From: Phaseolus vulgaris
Lineage: Eukaryota > Streptophyta > Magnoliopsida > Fabales > Fabaceae
DNA: 64,000 bases
Assembly (NCBI RefSeq): GCF_000499845.2
Contig: NC_023753.2
Span: 21,855,932 to 21,919,931 of the forward strand
Reading direction: 5' to 3'
Every line of letters begins with the position of its first letter. Position 1 is the stretch's first letter. The notes under the pieces are model-generated. The model was not told where the DNA came from, did no database searches, and saw only the letters and a program-made list of their open reading frames with translations. The position numbers were made by a program, and so were the translations under genes. This document shows, one piece after another, positions 32,069-42,841 of this stretch.

Positions 32069-33974
32069 GGTTTCTGGAGGTTATATAAGCTCTTATAAAC
32101 TGAAAAACCTTCATTTCTCATTTCGTCTTTCATTCTTTCGAATAAAAGGTTAGCCTTTTATCATTCATTTTCATTTTTGCACTTATTTTCATAATTTTTC
32201 ATTTCTGTTTGTTATCAACTTCTTTGTTCTTCGTGTTTCTGAGGAAATGTCTGAACTTTTAATTTTTCAGGTAATTATTTAATCAATTTTTTTGAGATAT
32301 TGTGTGTTTTGTACCGTTATTTGGATGTTCTTGCTTTCCATTTAAAAATTATTTAATCCATTTAAAAATATTTTTGCTTTCCATCTCTTTTGAGTACATG
32401 TGACTTCTTTTATGCCTATTTGATAATAAAGTGTATATTTTTTGCTATCATTTTTCACATTCTTATTATTTCTTTGAAGTTCTGAAATACACTTTTTTTT
32501 TGGTTTACTGAGATGTTTTCTTCTTTCATGTTCATTTCACATTTGATCTAACTGTGAAAGATTTTTTGTTTTCAAAATGTGGTTTAAGTTATTCACTGAC
32601 TGGGGTGTGTTTCATCTGTGTTAGTATTTATTATATTATTATTTATTGCCATATCATTAATTACCATCTTACATAGCTATACTCTCTCTCACATTTCCCA
32701 TGCACTCTGACATCGCCGTTTGCACTCTCCAAGAAAACTCCAATTCTTATGCTCTTCATCACGAAGTTATGGAAGCGTATTTCCTCTTCATAATTAGTTT
32801 TTTTGTTTTCAATGATAGCAATAGTATAATAATATATTTATAATTATTATAATAGAAAAATAAATTTAATATTTATTGTGAAATGAAAATAAAACATATT
32901 AACCTTAATATTTATTATCTGAGTGTATCTGTTGCCAGTTTAGTGTGTCGTGAATATTAAATGTCTTTGTCATTTTCCATACAATTTGACTTTGCCGTTT
33001 GTATATTCAACAACAAAACTCCATTCATGTCTTCATAATAAATCCTAATCCTAATATCTTAATATCTTTATTTCTTTATTTTAAATTATCAGCTATCAAT
33101 AATAATAATAATGATGATAAGAAAATCTAATTTAAGATTTTAATATCTTAATATCTTTACTTAAGTTAATATATTTTATTATTATGTATTATATCTATTA
33201 TAATCAATTATTATGTCTTATTTATATGTCAATCTATATGTATCTATCATAGATATATCAATTATATTTATTGTTATGATTTATCATTTTCCTTTGTTAT
33301 GCTTATGACTAATCTTTTGTTAGTACCACAAATACCAAATTTACGAAATTTGGATGAGATTTTGACAATGGAAACAAAGGCAACTTTCCAGACCATGAGC
33401 ATTTTAAACCAGGTATTATGGCGAGGTAAGGCGAGTTAAGGTGAGGTACTATTTTTTAATTATGTTATTTTTAATGTTCAAACCTGTTTTTTTTCATATA
33501 AAGTCGTATACTATGAATCCAACATTTGCTTTGTAAATATACCTATAATTGTCTTTAAAAAGGTTACAGGTATGTATTGCTACAGAAAGTGTGTCTGCTC
33601 TGATGCGTCTGTACAGCCTGTTATATGTTTTATGTCTGACTTTGCTAAAACCGTGTTAATAGATTTTGTAAGTCCTCCTAACAATCTCAAAGCATAGAAA
33701 AGGGATTCATTTTTTAACACTGACATGTGCAATGTTGTTTTTTTTATAACAGAATACAATATTTAGCAGCAACAACAACTATGTACCGTACCACACCTCA
33801 AAAAGGTAAATGAGAGGTATTTTTTTATATTTATGATCTACTTATATTTGTTATTATTTATTATTACTTATAAAATAATTAATACATATTTTAGTAGTTC
33901 TGGGTTTCTCTTGGGTGTATACTATAGTGTGGTATTTTCTATTGTTTCTTTTTTGGTTCACGTAACAACACATC
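32069..33974 (+). other. Non-coding AT-rich region upstream of RPA1-like gene
   Basis: TATATAAG near 32082 with a downstream pyrimidine-rich leader could be a promoter. The rest is AT-rich with many possible introns. A degenerate repeat occurs: GACATCGCCGTTTGCAC near 32711 and GACTTTGCCGTTTGTAT near 32988, each followed by AACTCCA. No confident exon is seen, but short ones upstream of 33975 cannot be excluded. Confidence 0.4.
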
Positions 33975-35787
33975 ATGTCCAAATTGCAAGTTCATAACCA
34001 AATACATTATGTTATCGATGTTACTCTTGCAAAAGAGAACTGGAACATTGTTGTTAGAGTGATACGTTTGTGGTTTGTTACTGATCTTGCTAAATCCAAA
34101 ATTCCGTTTTCGATGGAGTTGATTTTGCAAGATAAAGAGGTTATACTACATTGACTTACAATACTTTTGTTTAGAACAGTAATCCTTACATCTTTGTTTT
34201 TTGTTATAATGATTTATGTTGTATTCTATTTCAGGGCGTTAGAATACACGGATCGATTAGAAGAGCACTAATCTATAAATTTCAAAGTCAGATTTATGAT
34301 GGCAGTGTGTATTTTGTTCAATCGTTCAGTGTTGCAGCCAACGGTGGTTCCTACATAACCACACACCATCCGTATAAAATAAATTTTCAGTTTGGAACAA
34401 AGATAACATCACTTCCTGCACAACTGGTACCAGAATCTCCTCCTGAATACATCCCTCTTTCTTCTATATATGCTCCTGGATTTGACACTGACTACTTAGT
34501 GGGTATGTTGAAATTTAACTTAACATTCTTCAAACATTTGAACTCGCTACATTCTTATAAGGATTTATTCTATTATTACAATTTTTTCTGCCATGTAGAT
34601 ATTATAGAAGTGTTGACAGGAGTTGGAATTGAAAGAGAGTTGAAAAAGATGGACGGAAGACAAAACTAAATGTCATCTCCTTAGAGTGTGATGGGTAATT
34701 ATTTTTTTAAGTTTATTTAATATTTTAATACTAAGAAATGTTTGTTAGTAGTTTGTAATTGATGTTTTTTGTAAATAGCTTCCGTATTGAATGCACGCTT
34801 TTTGGAAACTATGTGGATGAGTTGAATGCATTTCTGCCATCTGCTGAAGTACAAAATGTTGTTGTAAGTATTGAGTTCGGCAAAGTCAAGGTTTTTCAAG
34901 GTATATAAAGTAAATTATTTATGTTTGATATGGATTTCTTAACATAAAGAATGTATTATATATCATAATATTATAATTTATGTTTTCTTTGTTTTTTATG
35001 TTTAGATAAGGTTTATATCCAAAACTGCATTGATTGTACCAAGATACAATTTAATTTGAACACTGAAGCAGCACTTGCTTTGAAAAAAAGGTTGTCTCTT
35101 GACTAACGTGATATTAACAAATGCAGAACATGACTGATGTGTCCTTTAAGATTATAGATATAGTTGATACCTATATTGTGTATGGTGCATGATGTTTTCA
35201 AGTAGTGAATCACCTTCTCAGGGACTCAGTCAACTTTCTGAAGCTTCTAAACACAGTTTAGAAGATGAATTCCTTCAGCTCACTCCTAAGAACACGATAG
35301 GAGGGCTCAAGGACTGCAGAGAGGTAATACTGTGAACAAATCTTTTACATAGACAAATGCTTTCAAAGTTCTAGGGATATGTTTGTTAACATATAACAAT
35401 TGTTACAGGTAAACACATTCATTATATTGGGTACCATCAAGCACGTTGTCGACGATGATGACTGGTGGTATACTGCCTGCGTTTGTAATAAGGCAGTGTA
35501 CCCAGATTCAAAGATGTTTTTTTGTGAGAAATGTAACAAGCATGTGATGAAGGTTTCTCTCAAGTAGTACTTTTTTTCATAATTTTTTTTGTTAGGTTGC
35601 AAAATTGTTATTATAAGAGATCAAGTTCTAACGTAAAAATCAAAATTATATTTATATCTATTTCAGGTATAAGATTAAACTGCGTGTTGTTGATGAAACA
35701 AATTCAACCACGTTTATTCTTTTCGATAGGGAAACAAATTTGCTCTTAAACAAGTCATGTGCTGAAATTTTTGAAAGCCATGATAAG
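33975..35787 (+). pseudogene. RPA1-like single-strand DNA-binding protein gene, broken
   Basis: At least seven exons with plant splice sites can be followed. The first (33975-34139) encodes ENWNIVVRVIRLWFV. The next (about 34235-34500) encodes ALIYKFQSQIYDGSVY, TTHHPYKINFQFGTK and GFDTDYLV. Later exons encode ECTLFGNYVDELNAF and a zinc module WWYTACVCNKAVYPDSKMFF with CEKCNKHV, then STTFILFDRETN. This is the DUF223 plus RPA C-terminal layout of plant replication protein A large-subunit-like proteins, which are also carried by Helitrons. One base is missing near 34640 (frame changes before GRKTKLN-type sequence), and the gene stops at 35787 without a proper end, 100 bp before LTR D. No Helitron Rep/helicase or end was found. 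Confidence 0.75.
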
Positions 35788-35887
35788 GTCTTAACTTTGA
35801 TATCATAATTTTATTTAATTATTCATTTTTATATTTATACCTATATTTATTTTATTTATAACATATATTTTAATTATATTATACATT

Positions 35888-36610
35888 TGTACCGACAGGT
35901 CCCCGACACGAGTGACCATGCGTGTGGAGTGGACGACGCGTTCAGGCGTGACACAAAGTATAAGATCTGCTGGAAGGATATGGCCTACAAGGGTCATGTT
36001 CAAGGGCGAGCTGCATGCATGGCACGTGAACAACTAGGGAACTCCCAGAGGCGGGTGACCCCAGAGATCAGGTGCATGAGGAGGTATCCAGGTGGTCATC
36101 CGTCAGAGGTGCAAGGGTCACGTTCAGGGGCGAGTTGCATGCATGGCACGTGAACAGCTAGGGCATTCCCAGAGGCGAGTGACCCTGGAGATCGGGTGCA
36201 CGAGGAGGTATCCTGGTGGTCATCCCGTTAGAGGCTACACTCCAGTTAGGGACCCCACGCGCTGGGTTATCCTAAGAGTAAGATAACAACAGTGTTGGGC
36301 CCGCCCATCAGAAAGGCCTATTTCAGGTAAACAGGAAACCCTAGTTTCAGTCTATAAATAGTAAGTTAACAAACTTCGCAAGGGAGGATTCTCTTGCGCC
36401 GTTACACACACACAAGACCAAGAGTATACAGTTTCGATGTTTCCTAGCCCTAGTACTGACTTGAGCGTCGGAGTGCAAACGGTCGTTAGGGCGCCCTTTG
36501 TCTTTGTATTTCAGGTGTTCATCGCAGGGAAGGCACAAGCGAATGCAAGGACTCTGGACGTAAGAGTGACGTAGGCGTACGAAGGCGTTTTGAGTCAACT
36601 GGTGGGAACA
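35888..36610 (+). mobile_element. 5' LTR of Tat-lineage element D
   Basis: It starts TGTACCGACAGG (compare TGTACCGCCC in B) and ends GGTGGGAACA, followed by TT and a perfect tRNA-Lys primer-binding site. It contains a direct duplication with a 124-bp period (35991-36114 and 36115 to about 36236). TTGAGCGTCGGAGT near the end is shared with element A. It landed about 100 bp after the last RPA1-like exon. Confidence 0.82.
36014..36360 (+). promoter_or_regulatory. LTR D promoter with duplicated RY/G-box module
   Basis: CATGCATG (36014-36021) is followed one base later by CACGTG (36023-36028). The same module is repeated at 36138-36145 and 36147-36152. TATAAATA is at 36353-36360. An adjacent RY motif and G-box is the arrangement of seed storage gene enhancers (family knowledge). 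Activity here is inference. Confidence 0.6.
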
Positions 36611-36612
36611 TT

Positions 36613-36630
36613 TGGCGCCCACCGTGGGGC
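36613..36630 (+). other. Primer-binding site of element D, tRNA-Lys
   Basis: TGGCGCCCACCGTGGGGC is the exact complement of the last 18 bases of plant tRNA-Lys(CUU) including CCA, placed two bases after the LTR end. Confidence 0.82.
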
Positions 36631-36719
36631 ACGATACAAAACATTGTCCCACCAGTAAGAACCAGGAAGATCCAAGAGATGAGAAGTACAAGACAAGGAC
36701 CTGCTGCGCCAAATGAGGG
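36631..36719 (+). mobile_element. Element D leader and first codons of gag
   Basis: A short leader is followed by ATG at 36679 and 13-14 codons (MRSTRQGPAAPNEG), then an abrupt junction with element S at 36720. The remainder of D is absent from the window. Confidence 0.6.
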
Positions 36720-37313
36720 TTAGAATGATTGCTCAGTAAGTACTGAATGATTGCTCCCCCTTGGTGTTAGAATCCAAGTTACAATGAGGGCAAGCAATCT
36801 TTCATCAAGCTTTAGGCCTCCAACCGAGCATGTTCTTACTTGAGCATGTTGATTCTTCAAGCAACTCTTGTAGTATTGGATTTTGTTAAAATCCTCCACT
36901 ACACCAAGGTTTCCCTTGTTGATTCTAAGCCCAGAGAACTTGAGACCAGCAACAACAGTCCATACTTCATGAGTTATCTCCATTTCTACACCTTTCACAT
37001 GAGAAACTAGATTGTTTCCCTCAAACTTTAGGTTTGTGTGGAACACCCTTACCAAATCTGTGTAAATGTTTCCCTTTATCTCCAGGAACTTTCTGAGAGA
37101 TTGATCTTTGAGCAGCCTCCTTACATTATCAAGCTTTTGACTTTTCAGCCAATCAAAGCACACAACCCTGGGGTTGTTTATCTTTTTTATACTTGTTTCA
37201 TACCTATACCTCTCAATAAGATCATTGTCTCCAGAAAACCAGCCTTCTCGCCTTCCTCTAGACCTTACAGCCCTGGTTTTGACTCTCTTTGAGGTGGGAG
37301 GAGTTGATTCCAT
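36720..37313 (-). CDS. Extra ORF of SIRE-type element S, 3' truncated
   Basis: This 197-codon frame starts at ATG 37311-37313 (MESTPPTSKRVKTRAVRSRG). The basic start resembles a nuclear localisation signal. The body (YTDLVRVFHTNLKFEG, SHVKGVEMEITHEVW, LDERLLALIVTWILTPRG) matches the plant proteins usually called putative plant transposon protein (PF20167-like), common in legume retroelements. The family is normally longer after the PRG motif. Here the TAA at 36720-36722 is created exactly at the junction with element D, so the C-terminal part is missing. A TATA box about 100 bp upstream suggests its own promoter. Confidence 0.65.
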   Translation of the reverse strand: MESTPPTSKRVKTRAVRSRGRREGWFSGDNDLIERYRYETSIKKINNPRVVCFDWLKSQKLDNVRRLLKDQSLRKFLEIKGNIYTDLVRVFHTNLKFEGNNLVSHVKGVEMEITHEVWTVVAGLKFSGLRINKGNLGVVEDFNKIQYYKSCLKNQHAQVRTCSVGGLKLDERLLALIVTWILTPRGSNHSVLTEQSF

Positions 37314-37317
37314 GATG

Positions 37318-38076
37318 GCAGAGAAGAAAACATAGAAGAGCTCACTTCACAGATTTTTGCAAGAGATGTTGCAATTGGTTGTTCTTGTGGAAGAGATCAG
37401 CTGCACCAGTTTTTATAGCAGAAAGAGAATCAAATAGCATTCAATGATATGTATGGGTACCAGATTTTCAGAGAGAGAGGACTTGACTCTGCCCTGCACA
37501 GAAAACGTCAGAAAAAGTTGAAAATCACATGGTCTTCACATGTGATCTTTGACTAGTCATTAAGGCTCTTGAATTTCCAAGATATTGCAATATTTTCCTT
37601 TATGACAGTTGTAACTTCTCTCTGAACGTGATCAACTTTCAATCACAGGTTCTTTGACTAAGATTCTCTCTTTAAATTGATCTGCAACGGATAGAAATTC
37701 AAAATAGCAATTAAATTGATTTCTTCATAATGCTGTCAGACTCAAAACAATCGGTTGTTTCGAAGAAACAATCGGTTGTTTTTCTGCAGCTGTTAAAACT
37801 GATTTTGAATTTTAACTATTGAGCAGAAAACGTTCAAGGCAAATGATATTAAGCATTTTAAAGAAGATTTTTAACTATGAGAAAGGACTTTAAAACAGAA
37901 ATTAAGAACAGAAAGAAGGAAAGTCTTATCCTTATTTTATTTCTTCAATGAGCCATGTGCTTTATTATCAAGAAGCCTCTTTTCACTGTTGAGGTCCTTT
38001 GGACAGATGCAGAGCATTGATTCAACTTCAATGATGGTCTTTTTCTTCCAAGAATTTGATCACATGACTTAGTCCT
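37318..38076 (-). other. Element S spacer with internal TATA box
   Basis: On the - strand TATAAAA (37411-37417) lies about 100 bp before the extra ORF start. At 37745-37781 two copies of AAACAATCGGTTGTTT lie 5 bp apart. No pol sequence is found although SIRE elements have several kb of it between gag and the downstream ORF, so it was deleted or never present. Confidence 0.55.
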
Positions 38077-38866
38077 TTACACTTCTTTAGAATTTCTTGA
38101 CAACAAGCTAAGGTTTTCCTCATCACTATCATCACTGGATTCTTGTTTTCCTTTGTGCTTGGAAGCTTTTAAGGCTATGCTCTTTGTGTGCTTGTCTTCA
38201 CTCTCTTGAACATTGAGTTTATTCATCTCTAACTCATGTTCCCTAAGCTTTCCAAACAAAGAAGCAACACTTAATGATGTTAGATCTTTAGATTCGGAAA
38301 TAGCAGTTACCTTGGGTTGCCATGCTCTATCAAGACATTTTAAGATCTTGATGTTCAGTTCTTCCTTATAAAAGGTCTTGTCAAGATTCATGAGATGATT
38401 GATGATGTGCGTGAATCTTTTCTGCACCTTAGCAATTTTTTCTCCTTTAAGCATTTTGAACATCTCATACTCTTGGATTAGAGCATGCTTCCTAGCTCTC
38501 TTCACCTCATTTGTTCCTTCATGAGTGACTTCCAAGGTGTCCCACATTTCTTTTAATGATTTGCATTGAGAGACCCTGAAAAACTTATCAGAATTTAAAG
38601 CAGAGGTTATAATATTTTTGGCAATGCAATCAAATTTGGCCTTTTTGCTTTCTGCATCAGTCCATTGAGACCATGACTTCTCAATGAAAGATCCATCTTT
38701 TTCAAACTTTAAGACAAAAGGACCATTTTCAATTGCATCCCAAATTCCTTTGTTAAGTGATTCCATAAATATTTTCATTCTCACTTTCCAAAATTGGTAG
38801 TTCAAACCACAAAACAAAGGTGGTCTGTTAATTGAAGCACCTTCCAAAAGGTAGTCTATCAGCCAT
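38077..38866 (-). pseudogene. Element S gag (Ty1/copia, SIRE type)
   Basis: This is a copia-type Gag with a UBN2-like domain: RPPLFCGLNYQFWKVRMKIF near the start, then IWDAIENGPFV, LKEMWDTLEVTHEGTNEVK and KMLKGEKIAKVQKRFTHII. The natural ATG (38864-38866, MADR) is one base out of frame with the body, so there is an early frameshift. The C-terminal end (DSDEENLSLL) also shifts frame before a stop at 38077. No zinc knuckle remains. Gag would form the virus-like particle; this copy cannot. Confidence 0.82.
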
Positions 38867-38913
38867 TTTTGAAAACAGTTTTAGGATCAACTTGAATAAC
38901 TTTCAAGAACCAA

Positions 38914-38925
38914 GCTCTGATACCA
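38914..38925 (-). other. Primer-binding site of element S, initiator tRNA-Met
   Basis: On the - strand TGGTATCAGAGC, the standard complement of plant initiator tRNA-Met, lies two bases after the LTR end. It fixes the - orientation of S and marks the LTR at 38928-40058 as its 5' LTR. Confidence 0.9.
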
Positions 38926-38927
38926 AT

Positions 38928-40058
38928 TGTTAGAATGGATGGCTTTAAACTAGAGGGGGGTGAATTGTTTAAAGAGAGTTTTCACAAACTTTTAAAACAA
39001 GAATGAAATTATCTCAAGAAACAATTGATAAGAAATTCAGTTTGCCAAAACAGCAAGCAAAAGCTGCAATACCAAAAAAAAACAATCGGTTGTTTCACAG
39101 AAACAATCGGTTGTTTATACCAGCAAACAACAAACAAAACTGAATTTAAAGAGATTAAGGATAGAGAGATTTCACACAGATGTTTATACTGGTTCACTCC
39201 AAATCCAGAGCTACATCCAGTCTTCTCAGAAACCCTGAGGAAATCCACTAAGCAACCACACCTTGATCACTTACACCACAACCAAGAAAATGACCTTGAA
39301 CACCTCAAGACACACACTCTTCTTGGCCAACACACCAACACTAAGATTGCTGATCTTGATCCCCTCAAGAACACACAACCAATCTCAGCAAACACAGAAA
39401 CAAAACTTGTTCAACAGAGTACAAGGATTACACTTGTTACAGAAGATAATCTGAAATCAATACAAGCATAATCCTATTCCACACACTTTGATCAATCACA
39501 AAACTCTAAGCAATCTCAGCTCTTTAAAAAACTCTTATTGAAAAACTTGTTTCTCAAATCTATTTTTCTAAATATATTCAAAGATGTTGTTTTATCAAAT
39601 CCTAACAAACTTATTCATTGCATTAATGATTGTTCAAAGCATTTAATGACTGGAGCGTAAGCAATTAAAACATTTAAAGCTCAGTCAAAGATAAAACAAT
39701 TTTTCTGTTATGGTCCCAAAACAAACAATCGATTGTTTCCTCGAATCAATCGGTTGTTTTGGTTCTAACAGTTCAACCATTTGAAAAACAGTTTTCAATC
39801 TTTTCTCAAAACATCTAAGTATAAGCAATCGGTTGTTTCGACAAAACAATCGGTTGTTTTAACTTAGTTTGAAAAACATTTTTCTTTCAAAAAGATTGAG
39901 AATGCCTATGCTTTAGATTCGATCAAGGGGTGGATTACAACACTCAAACTACCCCAGAACTAAACTAAAACATCACAGCAACAACAAGCTCAGCCAAGGC
40001 TTCAACATCCTTCAAAGGGTTTGGATTCTTCAAAGCTTGAACACCACTTGGTTCAACA
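38928..40058 (-). mobile_element. 5' LTR of SIRE-type element S
   Basis: On the + strand it runs from TGTTAGAATGG to TTGGTTCAACA, 1131 bp. It is the reference copy for LTRs X and Y in this window. It carries three close pairs of the 16-bp near-palindrome at about 39080-39116, 39723-39760 and 39824-39860. No 3' LTR is present because S is truncated at 36720. Confidence 0.88.
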
Positions 40059-41450
40059 AAATATAGAAAAAGATATGCAGAATAAAGTTGTGGGTGTATT
40101 CAAACATAACTTTAGGGACCCTTTTGAGATGATTCATTCTCTTAGTTTCTATCTTCTCTTTACTTTTCATGACATTCATTCTCTTAGTTTCTATGTTTTT
40201 TTTCAATTTTCAAGACATGCAACCCATGATTCTAATTCGACAAGTCTGAACTGTATTTGATGTTGAGGAAAAATTAGATCTTGGTTCATAGTGCAAGAAA
40301 AATGAGAGCTTTACAGGTTTGGTTTGGTGAACAGTTTCTTACCATGATTCATTCTCTTAGTTTCTATCTTCTCTTTACTTTTCATGACATTCATTCTCTT
40401 AGTTTCTATGTTTTTTTTTTTCAATTTTCAAGACATGCAACCCATGATTCTAATTCGACAAGTCTGAACTGTATTTGATGTTGAGGAAAAATTAGATCTT
40501 GGTTCATAGTGCAAGAAAAATGAGAGCTTTACAGGTTTGGTTTGGTGAACAGTTTCTTACCATATTTCTTTCTCGAGCATGCACAATCTTGATCATTGTT
40601 ATGGTTTGTTTTCGTTTATGGTTTGTTTTCTTCACACATGTTGAATATGTTTACAACACTGAACTTAGCACGAAAAGGGATTCTTCATTGGAAATAGAAG
40701 TCCATAAGCTGATTTGTTAGTTCTAAAAAGTTGCATCTTTCGTTGTTCTGAAGAAAAGTTGGAGCAGAGTTTCCTTTTTCGACAACTCATCAAAACAAAA
40801 GTTGTATTATAATCAGTCCTTGACATTGTTGCTTTCTTTTTTCCATCTTTGTGCTTCTTTGTGATTTCCTTTTCAGGTCAAATTCATTCCATTTTTTTTA
40901 CCAACACCGTCGAAAAGGACAAGGTACCTGACAAATTGATTCTGAGATTTCAAAAGTTCTGAAATAAAACCTGTCAAATGTATTCTATTTTAGATATCCT
41001 CTAACAATAGTCAACCAAGCAAAGCCAGTTTTTGTATGTTTCAAAATAGAAATTGATATGATAGCAGAGAATTGGTTTCAAAATAGAGAATTTTATTTTG
41101 CATTTCATTAATTTAGAATGGAATGAATACATTGTTTATCCGAAAGTGATATGATTTTTTTGTGCTATTTTTAGGTTAGAGACAGTGTGTTCTACATTGT
41201 CCAATTTTTTAACTTTTAAAAGAAGGAATATAAACAATATAAGTAAATATAAATAATTGCTTAACTAAGCTATTTATAGAGTTCTCTTTAAAACTAGCGG
41301 CAATTGAAAACACATCATTGGCTCTCTGAACTTCATTTTGTGTAAACTAAACATTGAGGCAAAGACTTCATTCCCTCTGTTCAGCAAAGGTATGGATGAA
41401 GATAGATCAAAAAATCCAAGTAACAAAATGGTTATAATTCCGAAACAAAT
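40059..41450. other. Unassigned DNA between S and E
   Basis: There is no retroelement signature. A tandem duplication occupies 40129-40560. A pyrimidine-rich tract ending TTTTCAG at about 40875, then VKFIPFFLPTPSKR-type codons and a GTACCT donor, could be a short host exon, but nothing connects to it. Otherwise the DNA is AT-rich and uninformative. Confidence 0.4.
40129..40560. repeat. Two-copy tandem duplication, about 215-218 bp
   Basis: The unit starting ATGATTCATTCTCTTAG at 40129 is repeated almost exactly at 40344. The copies differ mainly in the length of a T run. It is recent by its near identity. The short ORFs inside repeat with the unit and are not supported as genes. Confidence 0.9.
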
Positions 41451-42247
41451 TGATCCTGCCTGTTGACCGGAACGCTGGAGAATGCCTCGTCAAAGGATCG
41501 ACGTGCGCACCGCTTCTCACCTCCGTTCCTTTCCGGGATCTACTTCAAGAACCTGCAAAGAAACAATACGGCGCCGCTGCGGCCGATCGCACTCCGACGC
41601 TCAAGTCAGTGACGGTATCACCAAATACTAAGAACAAGAACCATGCAAATCCTCTCTCACAATCAGCTCTATCACTCGCAAGCGTAAAGTGTATGAACTG
41701 AACGTGCGTACCTCAGAAAGTTCGTTAAGAGCTCTTATATACCTGGTGGTTTTCTCTCTCCTGGCAGTTACAGACTTGGACACGTGGCTCGTATCCAACT
41801 GTACACGTGCCATCATCTTGAGGCTCCCTGACTTGGCGCTGCTTCTACTCTCATTTTGGCTAAGTTACTTATGCATGGTACTGCCCAGTGCATAGCTAAC
41901 TTAGGAGTGCGATCTCTACTGGAACTGGCGAGTTAGGGGTTTTCATACACCTTCCCTGTGGTCTCGCCGGCCGCCTTCATAACCTGCTGCTTCTCCTTCA
42001 TCTTCGGCGATGTGCTTGCTCTGGCGATCTCCTATGCCTAGGTCGCCTGAATCTACATCTGACGACTTGATCTTTAACCTGTCGATCGCCTAGTCTGGTA
42101 AGCTGGAAATCAGAACACGCCAACTTAACAACTGGCGACTACACGTGCCCCCCGACTTCCTTCCCTTCTGCCAACCTGGCGCCTTGTCAACACGCCTATA
42201 CTGTAAGAGGATGCCACGTCATCACACCCGACCACCAGGGCGGTACA
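41451..42247 (-). mobile_element. 3' LTR of Tat-lineage element E
   Basis: On the + strand it starts TGATCCTGCC and ends GGCGGTACA, the reverse complement of the B-type LTR. TATATAAG on the - strand is at 41734-41741 and G-boxes CACGTG are at 41781-41786 and 41804-41809. The - strand polypurine tract follows at 42248. E is a member of the same family as B and G, and its 5' half is missing. Confidence 0.9.
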
Positions 42248-42262
42248 CAAGCCCCCCAGTCT
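42248..42262 (-). other. Polypurine tract of element E
   Basis: On the - strand AGACTGGGGGGCTTG directly precedes the LTR start TGTACCGCC. The identical tract is at 54122-54136 in G. Confidence 0.85.
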
Positions 42263-42841
42263 TAAGCGAAGACTTGTCTAGCGAAAAGACTGAAAGAGCC
42301 TTCGTTAACACCGATCTACGTGGCACTGACGCAGAATTCCAAGCGATTGTACTTTCTGCTGCTCTGACGCTCCACCAAACCCTTCACTCATCGTTCGACA
42401 CGTGGCTTCATCAACGGCTCTCTTCATCTGCCGTTAGCGCTTCCTAAAATCATTTCGAAAACCCTTAAACCCATTACGCTCCACTGTTCCATCACTTTCT
42501 TCGTGCTTGCAAACGCTCTCACTTCCTTCTGCGAAAGCTCTCGACGCTCTTCAACGCTCTAGATCACTATCTTCCTTCACCGTCTTCCTGATCATCGAAA
42601 GGTAACTACTTTCCTTCATCTGCTGGGTTTCCTTGCATTTTCACCGATTTGCATCATCCTGTAACTGCCTGGTGCATACGCTGTGGGTTGTTCTTTCCAT
42701 TTCTCATTCTGCGCAACTTAGGGCTTCGTCATCGTCACAACGAACCTTCATTCGTTCGTTCTTCTCCTTCCTTCTATGATCGAGTCAGCCTCTGTAACCC
42801 CCTGACCATTTTTCCTTTCTTCTTCCTTTGCAGCTGCTATC
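42263..42841 (+). promoter_or_regulatory. Promoter and leader of the antisense gene in E
   Basis: This region upstream of the antisense start contains ACGTGGC at 42318-42324 and CACGTG at 42399-42404. A leader intron is predicted at 42602-42833 (donor AAAG/GTAACT, acceptor TTTGCAG). G has the same intron (54477-54709) with matching sites. There is no TATA box in an obvious position. The promoter therefore lies between the 3' LTR and the gene, or in the LTR read backwards. Confidence 0.55.

Noticed and set aside
33975..35787. Complete Helitron carrying the RPA1-like gene
   Set aside because: There is no Rep/helicase coding sequence, no CTRR end with hairpin and no convincing 5' TC end in the window. 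The gene alone does not prove a Helitron.
40281..40720. Two related short frames starting MVHSARKMRALQ
   Set aside because: They are duplicated only because of the tandem duplication and contain no protein features.
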